From Betaproteobacteria bacterium (lineage in GTDB: Bacteria > Pseudomonadota > Gammaproteobacteria > Burkholderiales > SG8-41): 32,929 nt of DNA. Positions 26,401-32,845 of this stretch are shown here, piece after piece; position 1 is the stretch's first letter, and every line of letters begins with the position of its first letter. A model generated the notes under the pieces. The model was given only the letters and a program-made list of their open reading frames with translations, ran no database searches and was not told where the DNA came from. The translations under genes and the position numbers were made by a program. The stretch lies in the NCBI GenBank assembly GCA_016202605.1, contig JACQOJ010000140.1, positions 1 through 32,929 of the forward strand, read 5' to 3'.

Positions 26401-28607
26401 GGATCCGGACTGCCGGACACGAGCGGCACGGTGATCGTGAAAACGCCGTTCGCGTCGTCCGGCGAAGTGACTGCATTCGCGATGGTGACCTGCGCGCCAT
26501 CGCCGAATCCGTGGCTGGTCAGGTTGACGGTTATGTTGCTCGTCGCGACCAGCCCCGGCCCGTCCACCGTTCCCGCCGTGCAACTCGGGTTCCCGCTCGC
26601 CGGCCCGTTGATTTCGTATACCGTCGAAGAATCCTGGGCTTTGACCGTCCGTTGTGTCGCCGTAAGGTTGTTGATCGCGGTTGTGTCTCCGGCGGTGCAG
26701 TTGATCCCCAACACCGTCGTGCCGACGATCACGCCGGTCAATGCCGATTGCAGAGTAACCAGCCATCTTCCGGCTGTTTTCGCAACACTCGTCAGGTTGA
26801 CCGTGATGGTGCCCGGGCCCTCACCGCTCAAGCTTTGCACCGCTTTTGGTGTTGCGGTCGTGAGGTTGGTAATGGTGCGGGTGGTTGCGCCGTTGCTGAG
26901 CGTCACCGGCAATGCGCCCGCCGCCGTGTTGTTGAGCGTGGCTGTCCTGCGGTCGGTCAGCGTCGCCACCGACTTGGTTTCGAACGCCGTCAGCGGGTCC
27001 ACCAGCTTCGTGTCGAGCTGCAGGGAGCCGTTCGTGATGTCGGTGTTGTCGCCCCTGAACGGCGTATTGGAGAGCGCGCAGTTGGTCGTGCAGTTCGACG
27101 CGAACCCGCTGTTTGTATAGGTGTATAGGCTGCGCTTGGTCTCGGGTGCGACCGGGTTTTCGGCATTGGGATACACCACCCGGACGCGCTGTGCCGCGCC
27201 GCCTTTTTCCACGAGATCGCCGTCCGGTGAATCCGAGGCGCCGCCCTGGCCGAAGGGATTCGCGGGATCGGTGTTCTTGAAGCCCCAGAAAGTCGAAGTT
27301 GAGGTCCAGAAGCTCTTTGCGGCACCGTCGATGAATCCCGTCTGCTGGTTTACGGCCGGGTTGCCGTCGGCGTCGGCCAGGATCACCTCGTCGCCGGCCA
27401 GCGCGAGCTGGTACATCTTGAGGTTGCCGAGCCAGCGCGGTTGTTTCTTCTCGTCGGGACGGAACACGCCGATGTAAACCTGGTTCAAGTTGGTGCCGCG
27501 CACGTTGATGGAGACCGGCAGCGTGGTCGAGGCGAACACGCTGTTCACCGCCTGCACCTCCTTGAAGAATTGCTCGAACGCATCGCGCAGCTTGGTCCCG
27601 GAGGCATCATCGGTGACGCCCCAGTACTTGCCCTTGCCGTTGAGCGCGGTGCTCTGCAGGAGCGACGTCATGCCCGGGCCCTGGCCGGTCGCGACCGGAT
27701 TGACTTCGATGACGTAAGTGAAGACGTTCTGCGTGCCGATGGTGAATTCCCGGCCCGCGGCCTGGTCGTCGGGCAGGACGTCGTTGTTGGCCATGTAGCG
27801 CGCCATCTCGTCCGCCCAGTTGGTCTGCTGCGAAGGGTCCGCGGGGGTGCCAGTGAACGGGTCGGTGCCCGTGATCTGGATGACATCCGGGGGGGTCGCC
27901 TTGGTCAGGCCCGCGAGATATCCCTCGAGTTCGGCGCGCGCCGCGGCGTTTTCGTTGGCGGGACCGTTGCTGACCAGGAGGACGTAGTTCTTCTGGCAGC
28001 CATCGACGATCGGCGTGCGGTAGACGCCATCAGTTATGGGCAAAGGAGGTGGTCCGTCGCTCCCGCCAATTGCGTGCTTTCCCAGCCCCTGCGCGTCGAG
28101 CGTTGTCCGGTCATGGTCGGTCTTGAACTTGCCGTCGCCCGAACGCGCGCGCAAACCCGCGTAATAGAGATAGGCTTCGTACAATCCGAGACCGTGGGTC
28201 GCATTGTTGCCCTTGTCGTTCAGGATGTGAAAATTGAAGATGAGGTCGCTCAACTTGCGCTGCGGATCGCCCTTCATCTGCCGCACGGCGAAGCGCACAT
28301 AACCCCCGTCGGTGTTGTCGTTCGGAGCGCCGGTTTCCGGGAACAGCATCAGGCCGACATTGAAATTGTCTTTCAGGCTGTCGATCACGGAACTGAGGGC
28401 GTTCTTCTCGTTGACGAACGGCTGGTTCCAGTTCGCAGTATTGTCCAGCAGGATCAGGATATTGGGATTGTTGGAGGTGATGTTGGGGTTGGCAAGAAAG
28501 ATGTCCGTGTCGTCGTTCACCGGGTCGAACGCCGGGTACGCGAGCGGCGGCGTGAACGCCAGCAACGCCGACAACAACGAACACAGGAATCGCCTGATCT
28601 TTCTCAT
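23418..28607 (-). CDS. pilY1: Type IV pilus tip adhesin PilY1 with large repeat-containing insertion
   Basis: A 1729-residue exported protein, clearly longer than the usual 1000-1300. A signal peptide (1-26) is followed by a von Willebrand A-like region (about 45-370) whose metal-site motif reads DNTAN (55-59) rather than DxSxS. The C-terminal PilC/PilY1 beta-propeller starts about residue 1126 (INWVRG...SVHGDVLHSRPAV) and includes GGNDGIFHA (about 1185) and an Asp/Gly-rich calcium-type loop, DGDDNGMLGDGGD (about 1257-1269). Between them, about residues 556-1125 are an insertion with some six 55-65-residue units of the pattern HGF..GD.VTI.GA..YNG...V.DANTFTYS, resembling FCCH/phage-tail-type beta repeats. 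PilY1 sits at the pilus tip and supports adhesion and pilus assembly. It is the last gene of the operon, 16 bases after pilX. Confidence 0.95.
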   Translation of the reverse strand: MRKIRRFLCSLLSALLAFTPPLAYPAFDPVNDDTDIFLANPNITSNNPNILILLDNTANWNQPFVNEKNALSSVIDSLKDNFNVGLMLFPETGAPNDNTDGGYVRFAVRQMKGDPQRKLSDLIFNFHILNDKGNNATHGLGLYEAYLYYAGLRARSGDGKFKTDHDRTTLDAQGLGKHAIGGSDGPPPLPITDGVYRTPIVDGCQKNYVLLVSNGPANENAAARAELEGYLAGLTKATPPDVIQITGTDPFTGTPADPSQQTNWADEMARYMANNDVLPDDQAAGREFTIGTQNVFTYVIEVNPVATGQGPGMTSLLQSTALNGKGKYWGVTDDASGTKLRDAFEQFFKEVQAVNSVFASTTLPVSINVRGTNLNQVYIGVFRPDEKKQPRWLGNLKMYQLALAGDEVILADADGNPAVNQQTGFIDGAAKSFWTSTSTFWGFKNTDPANPFGQGGASDSPDGDLVEKGGAAQRVRVVYPNAENPVAPETKRSLYTYTNSGFASNCTTNCALSNTPFRGDNTDITNGSLQLDTKLVDPLTAFETKSVATLTDRRTATLNNTAAGALPVTLSNGATTRTITNLTTATPKAVQSLSGEGPGTITVNLTSVAKTAGRWLVTLQSALTGVIVGTTVLGINCTAGDTTAINNLTATQRTVKAQDSSTVYEINGPASGNPSCTAGTVDGPGLVATSNITVNLTSHGFGDGAQVTIANAVTSPDDANGVFTITVPLVSGSPDPDRFTYSLPGGKKAGVAAAAPGQMITATGNTTTATATTSGVHGFANGSTVTISGASIDGYNRANVAISCSPAATCDGLTTFSYPVLSALPPNPIPSPSNVFAVQGGSTVVTVTALTAHGFSVGDTVTIGGSDISGYNGTWKISTVAGDGLGFTYDTAVDNVAPTAAVTQVLPASTGSVTVSGSTSATVRVTAANHGFTLVAPPINDQVVVERTDGASDGLTSADATPWTVTNVIDANTFEYSTGTAQSGPSGSYTVRPPASIARAIAAVTGHGYAVSDLVTINGAAKAAYNGADKTVTRIVDANTFEYALTSAPGPDTSTAITSSKKTSTARATSVGHNLSTGNLVTITGATPSTFNVANASITVIDANTFTYSIAPAVEGNASGAIRAAASGSTGAQRTSLINWVRGEDNFENENKNGSTTDIRASVHGDVLHSRPAVINYNRFGSDNDVVIYYGGNDGIFHAVKGGTGSDAGQPAAGNELWGFVPQEFFGQFGRMRTNSPVISSSFKKPYFMDGPIGVYTKDGDDNGMLGDGGDIVNLYIANRRGGRFLYALDVNIPTNPKFKWKIDTATTGFSELGQTWSQPTVVPEGFAGYPKPVLIFGAGYDPAVEDIPPSITLNGVTTEITSINTTTGAITITGGTVIDRSMGRGIYVVDAETGALVWSAGGSQSNGTFTLDNVPGMIYAIPSDVTVIKNETGQAINRAYVGDTGGQLWRIDFKSDNPADPSVQNLNGTTVTKIASIADPANPLTGQRKFLHAPDVVGFTGFDAVLLGSGDREHPFDTGVQNRFYMFKDKGDDFNPFTGTTYGPSGTLPVLEPTIVEADMFDATSNCVANPDQCIGGPDADPASAQTSLGNAKGWYIRLIGDPTNPGGGEKVVGNAVTVSGHTFFNTNQPKGAAQVTPGVCVSDLGIARAYIVNTADAQPVVSNALTGKPGDRFQEVGEGGYLPSPVHVVVMLGGKPVEVVISGVKVSTPKGATLSARLRKYWYKEVD
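25260..26550 (-). repeat. About six tandem beta-domain repeats inside pilY1
   Basis: Units lie at roughly 26550-26380, 26320-26150, 26080-25930, 25850-25660, 25630-25460 and 25430-25260. Each has a His-Gly-(Phe/Tyr) start, a VTI strand and usually an aromatic FTYS or FEYS end. The DNA coding for (V/I)(I/V)DANTF is nearly the same in the last three units (near 25681-25710, 25481-25502 and 25283-25310), pointing to fairly recent duplication. Period about 170-210 bases. Confidence 0.8.
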
Positions 28608-28623
28608 TGCAATGCTCCAGTCA

Positions 28624-29103
28624 TCACGGGCAGTTGCCCGCCAGCAATCGTATCCTTACGCCCTGCACGATCGCGGCTGTGGCGCCCGTGCCGGCATCGG
28701 TCACTTCGGCCCTGATCTCCCAGTCGGTGTCTTCGGGGGTCAATTCGCCAATCTTTTTCGTGTAGCCCTTCGCCGTAACCGCATAATTGCATCGGGGCGC
28801 AGGCGTGATCTGGACGGCATAACCGCCCGTGCACGCCGGCGCCGTGCCGCCGCCCACGCAGATCGTGTCCGTGACCGGGACCAGGCTGAACGCCGCGGTG
28901 GTACTCAGGACCTGTTCGATCGCCTGCTGGGCGGCGGCCTCCAATGATTTCAATGCCTGATAGTTGCCGGCGATCTTGAGATTCACGCTGGAAAGATTGA
29001 ACCCGGCCACAGCGAACAGCGTGAGGAGCACCAGCATGATGAGGCTCACCAGCAACGTCGCGCCGCGCTGGCGCTGCCTGCGAAACGGTCGGTTCCTGGT
29101 CAT
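28624..29103 (-). CDS. pilX: Minor pilin-like assembly protein PilX
   Basis: A 159-residue protein. After a basic leader the prepilin peptidase site is RQRG|ATLLVS (Gly14/Ala15), followed by a 20-residue hydrophobic helix and NLKIAGNYQALKSLEAAAQQAIEQ, the PilX/GspK-like segment. The mature position 5 is Val, not Glu, as expected for PilX. It joins PilV, PilW and PilE in the priming complex that carries PilY1. The ATG at 29103 overlaps the pilW stop (ATGA), so the much longer frame extending to 29961 is an artefact of pilW's other strand phase. Confidence 0.9.
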   Translation of the reverse strand: MTRNRPFRRQRQRGATLLVSLIMLVLLTLFAVAGFNLSSVNLKIAGNYQALKSLEAAAQQAIEQVLSTTAAFSLVPVTDTICVGGGTAPACTGGYAVQITPAPRCNYAVTAKGYTKKIGELTPEDTDWEIRAEVTDAGTGATAAIVQGVRIRLLAGNCP

Positions 29104-30230
29104 GGGATCTCCCTGCGCCCCGACGTGTTCATGAGCCGGACCGCCGCCGTGAACGCGTGACGCCGGAAGCGGTCGTTGGGCGGACCCAGTATCGTGACTC
29201 CCGCGGTCCCCGGCGCCGTTCCCAGCAGGTAGCTCTTGTCGTCGGTGAACCCGGCTGTCAGCTCCGTATTCCGCGCGAGCACAAAGATCTTCGCTGCGAT
29301 CACCTGCGAGAAGTCGGCGGGCGATCCGGAATAGCTGTCCACGGTCGCGTCGCCGACCAGGCCGGTGGCCGGGTCGGCCGTTCCAGGCGTGTTGTCGATG
29401 CCGTATTCGATCTTGAGATATTCGATGCCTTCGACCAGCGGCACGATGGTCATGGCGGGCCCGACCGACAGTTCCAGGCGCTTGAGTGTCGGAATCGTGT
29501 CGTCGCCCGCCTGGCACACGCCCGCGACGCCGCCAACCGTCGCCGTGCCGACGCTGCACGGAGCCACGAAGTACACGTGAACGCGGTATTTTCGTATCGG
29601 CGCAGAGGCTTTTGCCGGCGGCGGCGGCGGGCCACCGGTCAGGAAAAGGGTGGAGGCGCCGCCGCTCGCTTTGCCATCGGCGACCATCGCGCCATCCTTG
29701 TTTCCGATCTGGATCTGCACTTCCGACGCCGCGGACTGAATGTAGACTTCGTTGGTCACCGCCGGGCCGGTTGCAGGCAATATATTCGTGTCCGCGCGCC
29801 GCACGACCAATATGTCCGAGCCCGGTTGCAGGTTTGCCGCAGTCAGTGCCCCACAAGATGTTCCCGCAACGACAGGGCGCGTGGCGAGATCCGCCGCGCG
29901 GATTCCCTGAACCGGCAGCGACAATCCGCTCTCGAGATTGGTCGTACTTGCGGTCTCGCACGGATCCGGCGCGGGCACGGGCACCGCCGGCAATTCATGA
30001 AAATGCCCATAGAAGCCGGCGAGGCGCAAATCCTGGGCGAGCAACTCGCTTGCGTAGCGCCCGTTCTCGATCTGCTGCGCGGTTTTCTGGAGTTCGCGGT
30101 TGGCCTCGCTCGAGTTGACAAAGATGAGCGTAAGCCCGGCGAGCAGCAGCAGGCCGATGGTGAGTGCGATCAGCAACTCGACCAGCGACAGCCCCGCTTG
30201 TTTCTTGACGTGAGGATAACGGTTCTTCAT
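29100..30230 (-). CDS. pilW: Minor pilin PilW
   Basis: A 376-residue prepilin-like protein with class III leader KKQAG|LSLVELLIALTIG (Gly13/Leu14; Glu at mature position 5) and a long C-terminal globular region. The NGRYASELLAQDLRLAGFYG segment after the helix is diagnostic of PilW. Several cysteines (Cys90, Cys126 and two in CSVGTATVGGVAGVC) may form disulfides. A six-proline run (GGPPPPPAKA, near residue 205) is unusual for a pilin head. It starts nine bases after pilV and overlaps pilX by four bases. Confidence 0.93.
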   Translation of the reverse strand: MKNRYPHVKKQAGLSLVELLIALTIGLLLLAGLTLIFVNSSEANRELQKTAQQIENGRYASELLAQDLRLAGFYGHFHELPAVPVPAPDPCETASTTNLESGLSLPVQGIRAADLATRPVVAGTSCGALTAANLQPGSDILVVRRADTNILPATGPAVTNEVYIQSAASEVQIQIGNKDGAMVADGKASGGASTLFLTGGPPPPPAKASAPIRKYRVHVYFVAPCSVGTATVGGVAGVCQAGDDTIPTLKRLELSVGPAMTIVPLVEGIEYLKIEYGIDNTPGTADPATGLVGDATVDSYSGSPADFSQVIAAKIFVLARNTELTAGFTDDKSYLLGTAPGTAGVTILGPPNDRFRRHAFTAAVRLMNTSGRREIP

Positions 30231-30239
30231 AGAGACAAC

Positions 30240-30872
30240 TCAGGGCAAACTGGCCATACGGAAAGTGGTCGAGATCACGCGCCGGCGCGTTTCGGCACCG
30301 TAGAGATCTTTGCCGCAATTCACCGCGGGCACCACGGTATCGGACAGTCCCTGCCAGGCTACGGACACCGTATATACCCCAGTGCCCGGCAGAGGAAGGC
30401 CGGTTCCCGGGTTTATCACTTCGCCCGCTGCGTCGTAGCTTACGCACCCGCGTGCGTCCGCAATCGCGCCTACCTGAACCCCGCCCTTGGTTTCCGCGGC
30501 GCCTTTCAACTGGCGGTCCAGGTCGTCCATCGTGGCATCGGCCACGGCTTGGGGCTGAGACGTGCCGGTGTCGCACGGAGGCAGGGGCGTGGAATTCGTT
30601 CCGTAAAAGGGCGTGCCGGTAAGAGGATCGGTGATCGCGAGACACGACGGGACGAGGCGCGCTGTTTCACGGTTGATGGTGATACGGTCCACCATGTTGT
30701 AGAGCACCACCACGGCCTGCGCGCGCTGGTAGGACTCGAACTCCGCCTGCTGCAGCCGCGTCTGCAGCCCGGCGAGCCCCAGCAGCCCGAGCACGATGAT
30801 CAGCAGCGCCACCAGCACTTCGATCATGGTGAAGCCCGATTGTGCTTGCAATGAATGTCTCATCTCGTTCAT
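30240..30872 (-). CDS. pilV: Minor pilin PilV
   Basis: A 210-residue prepilin-like protein with processing site QSG|FTMIEVLVALLIIVLG (Gly13/Phe14, Glu at +5) and the GLLGLAGLQTRLQQAEFESYQRAQA segment typical of PilV. The globular part has cysteine pairs around residues 77-100. Translation probably starts at the ATG at 30872; Met4 is an alternative. It follows fimT by 18 bases in the same operon. Confidence 0.93.
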   Translation of the reverse strand: MNEMRHSLQAQSGFTMIEVLVALLIIVLGLLGLAGLQTRLQQAEFESYQRAQAVVVLYNMVDRITINRETARLVPSCLAITDPLTGTPFYGTNSTPLPPCDTGTSQPQAVADATMDDLDRQLKGAAETKGGVQVGAIADARGCVSYDAAGEVINPGTGLPLPGTGVYTVSVAWQGLSDTVVPAVNCGKDLYGAETRRRVISTTFRMASLP

Positions 30873-30890
30873 GCCGTTTCGCTCGAACCG

Positions 30891-31436
30891 TTATTGACAG
30901 CCATCCACGGGGTTTCGGTTGGTATCGACCTTGATGTTGGGCAGGCCGCTCAAGTTGACGCGGATGCAGCGCGCGGTGATCGCCGTGCTGGCGGAGAACT
31001 TCAGCACCATCTCCGATGCGGCGGCAGCGAGGCGGCCGTTGCCTTGAAACGCGATGGTGTCGGTGAACGTCGAGTCATCCGACGCCTTGTTGATGTTGAT
31101 CTCCGGCAGCGCATCCTGGCGCCTCAGTACCGTGCCGCCGGTCTGAACGCTCCAGCCGTTCGCCCATCCGCCGGCATTGGGGATGACCGAAACGCTGCCA
31201 TTGCGCTTGATGGCTTCGCTGCGTGCGTAGACGAGCGACGAATAGACGTCGAAGGTCGCCGTCTTGATGCGCTGGTCGCGCACGAGATCGCGCATCGAAG
31301 GCGCCGCCAGACTGATGAGCACGGCCAGCAGAACCACGACAATCATCAGCTCGATCAACGTGAAACCGCGCGCGCCGTGCGGTCCCGCTTCAAGCCGGGG
31401 TTTCCGCGCTGTCGTTACCAAGGCAAGCGATTTCAT
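30891..31436 (-). CDS. fimT: GspH/FimT-type minor pilin
   Basis: A 181-residue pseudopilin with leader site GARG|FTLIELMIVVVLLAVL (Gly24/Phe25, Glu at +5) and a GspH/FimT head domain (IKTATFDVYSSLVYARSEAIKRNGSVSV). A C-terminal disulfide between the CIRVNLSGLPN cysteine and the final DGCQ is typical of FimT/FimU, the subunit reported to bind DNA in some naturally competent species. Whether this one does is not shown. Second gene of the operon. Confidence 0.93.
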   Translation of the reverse strand: MKSLALVTTARKPRLEAGPHGARGFTLIELMIVVVLLAVLISLAAPSMRDLVRDQRIKTATFDVYSSLVYARSEAIKRNGSVSVIPNAGGWANGWSVQTGGTVLRRQDALPEININKASDDSTFTDTIAFQGNGRLAAAASEMVLKFSASTAITARCIRVNLSGLPNIKVDTNRNPVDGCQ

Positions 31437-31449
31437 CTGCAGTGCTCCG

Positions 31450-31887
31450 CTACTTCTGCCACTTCGCGGCAGGAGTCTTGACCCCTTCGTTATTAAGGGT
31501 CAGGTCACCGTCGGATACCTGGGGGCCGATGGCCGTGGCGGTAATCTTGAAGGAGAGCGGAACAGCCGGAGTATCCGGGCTCGGTACCGCGACGGCGAAC
31601 GTGTAGCGACTGGTGATTTCCGACGGCACGATGAGGTTGATCCCGCCGGCGCCGATCGTCGCGGTATAGCTTTTTGCGTCGAGCAGATATTGCTCCTCGC
31701 GATTCGCGATATTCAGCATGAACTGCTGTGCCGCCGAGCGGTTGGCGCGAATGATGTATTCCTGATACGACGGATAGGCAACGGCTGCCAGAATCGCGAT
31801 GACTACGACGACCACCATCAACTCGATGAGCGTCATCCCCTGCGACTTCCCGGGCAGCAATAGCGGCAGCTTCTTGTTGAATGTCAT
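31450..31887 (-). CDS. pilE: Minor pilin PilE
   Basis: A 145-residue type IVa prepilin with site KSQG|MTLIELMVVVVVIAILAAVAYPSYQEYI (Gly17/Met18, Glu at +5) and the RSAAQQFMLNIANREEQYLLD segment that marks the PilE minor pilin rather than major PilA. There are no cysteines in the head. The ATG at 31887 is chosen because AAGGGA precedes it at normal distance; the frame extends to an ATG at 31923. It is the first gene of the operon, whereas in Pseudomonas pilE lies after pilY1. Confidence 0.92.
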   Translation of the reverse strand: MTFNKKLPLLLPGKSQGMTLIELMVVVVVIAILAAVAYPSYQEYIIRANRSAAQQFMLNIANREEQYLLDAKSYTATIGAGGINLIVPSEITSRYTFAVAVPSPDTPAVPLSFKITATAIGPQVSDGDLTLNNEGVKTPAAKWQK

Positions 31888-31999
31888 AGTCGGTCCCTTT
31901 GCCACGGAGCTAATAGTAGTCATTGCCGCCGGTCATGGGCAAAGCCGCCTGACGAGCGGGCGTTGAGCGAGAACGAACGGCGGGTGCGCGGACTGAAAT

Positions 32000-32028
32000 T
32001 AGACACAGTCCAGATTATGAATTAGAAT
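32000..32028 (+). promoter_or_regulatory. Strong promoter of the Fur-family gene, predicted leaderless, with overlapping operator-like dyad
   Basis: TAGACA (32000-32005) and TAGAAT (32023-32028), each five of six to consensus, are spaced exactly 17 bases. The predicted start at about 32035 is two bases before the ATG (32037). AT-rich ATTATGAATTAGAATTAA around the -10 box resembles Fur/PerR/Irr-type sites and could allow autoregulation. The remaining intergenic DNA (31888-31999), upstream of the divergent pil operon, shows no clear pil promoter. Confidence 0.6.
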
Positions 32029-32036
32029 TAACTCTC

Positions 32037-32459
32037 ATGCGATCAATCCATTACACGCGTGACGCCCTGGTCGAGGTGCTGCGGCGCCACGATATCAATC
32101 CGACGCATCAGCGCATCGAGATCGCCTACGCGCTCTTTTCGCGCGGGGAGCACCTGTCCGCGGACCAGGTCCTCGCGATTGTCAATGACCGCCATTCGCA
32201 GACCTCGAAGGCGACCGTGTACAACACGCTCAATCTGTTCCTCCGGAAAAAGCTCATCCGGGAAGTCATCGTCGATCCGAGCAAGGTGTTCTACGATCCC
32301 AACACCATACCCCATCACCATTTCTATAATGTCGACACCGGGGAACTGGTCGATATCGACGCAGCCGAAATCACGATCTCCGGCCTGCCGCAACTGCCGG
32401 AGGGCATCGTGACCGAAGGCGTCGACGTCATCGTGCGCGTGCGCTCGAAGGCAGAGTAA
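32037..32459 (+). CDS. Fur-superfamily regulator without cysteines (Irr/PerR-like)
   Basis: A 140-residue DNA-binding protein. The winged helix spans about residues 10-75 (NPTHQRIEIAYALFSRGEHLSADQVL; SKATVYNTLNLFLRKKLIREV), followed by PHHHFYNVDTGELVDID with His93-95, matching the HHH metal/heme-linked motif of the family. There is no cysteine in the whole protein, so the CxxC structural zinc site of Fur and PerR is absent, as in Irr-type members. It probably senses iron, heme or peroxide, which is inference only. It is divergent from the pilus operon and sits before a tRNA gene. No ribosome-binding site is visible because the likely transcript has almost no leader. Confidence 0.87.
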   Translation: MRSIHYTRDALVEVLRRHDINPTHQRIEIAYALFSRGEHLSADQVLAIVNDRHSQTSKATVYNTLNLFLRKKLIREVIVDPSKVFYDPNTIPHHHFYNVDTGELVDIDAAEITISGLPQLPEGIVTEGVDVIVRVRSKAE

Positions 32460-32494
32460 ACGCTTTCCTGTAAAATAACGACCTTCGGCATTCC

Positions 32495-32570
32495 GCCGCT
32501 GTAGCTCAGCTGGTAGAGCAGGCGCTTCGTAAGCGTCAGGTCGTCTGTTCGAGTCAGACCAGCGGCACCA
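32495..32570 (+). tRNA. tRNA-Thr, anticodon CGT
   Basis: A 76-base cloverleaf with encoded CCA. The acceptor arms are 32495-32501 and 32560-32566 (GCCGCTG with CAGCGGC). The D arm contains GCTCAGCTGGTAGAGC. The anticodon stem 32521-32525/32533-32537 encloses loop TTCGTAA with CGT at 32528-32530, reading ACG codons, and the T arm has GTTCGAGTC. TAAAAT (32471-32476) is a possible -10 box about 12 bases before the likely start. Confidence 0.96.
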
Positions 32571-32575
32571 ATAAG

Positions 32576-32605
32576 AAAGGGTTGCGTGACCGCAACCCTT
32601 TTTCT
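32576..32605 (+). terminator. Rho-independent terminator of tRNA-Thr
   Basis: Eleven-base arms (32576-32586 and 32591-32601, AAAGGGTTGCG type) with a TGAC loop are followed by TTTCTT. It begins six bases after the tRNA CCA end. Confidence 0.88.
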
Positions 32606-32614
32606 TCGCGTTCC

Positions 32615-32845
32615 GTGAAACTGGATCCCCGGCTACCCGGGGATGACATGCGGTGAAATTGGATCCCCGGCTACCCGGGGATGACATGCGGTGAAATTGG
32701 ATTCCCGACTGCTCGGGAAAGACAAACCGGTCACTGGTCACGCTCTTGACTTGCGACTGGATTCCCGATCCCTGATTAAGACACTCGAGGACAGGCTATT
32801 CGGGAAAGACATGAGGCACATCCCGACGCCTCGGGAGTGGCGATT
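32615..32845. repeat. Tandem 38-base units carrying 6-8-6 palindromes
   Basis: Units start at 32615, 32653 and 32691 (GTGAAA(C/T)TGGAT...). The first two carry the palindrome ATCCCC-N8-GGGGAT; the third is degenerate (ATTCCC-N8-GGGAAA). Further decayed copies run to about 32845. They belong to the same family as the palindromes at 21444-21588. No gene is present in this 359-base right-end stretch (32571-32929). Confidence 0.8.

Noticed and set aside
27441-28715. 424-codon and other plus-strand frames opposite pilY1 (also 26049-27128)
   Set aside because: Shadows of pilY1, which has full domain support; no ribosome-binding site or recognisable protein.
32615-32728. Possible CRISPR array from regular 38-base spacing
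   Set aside because: The units are contiguous tandem copies with no unique spacers and no cas genes.
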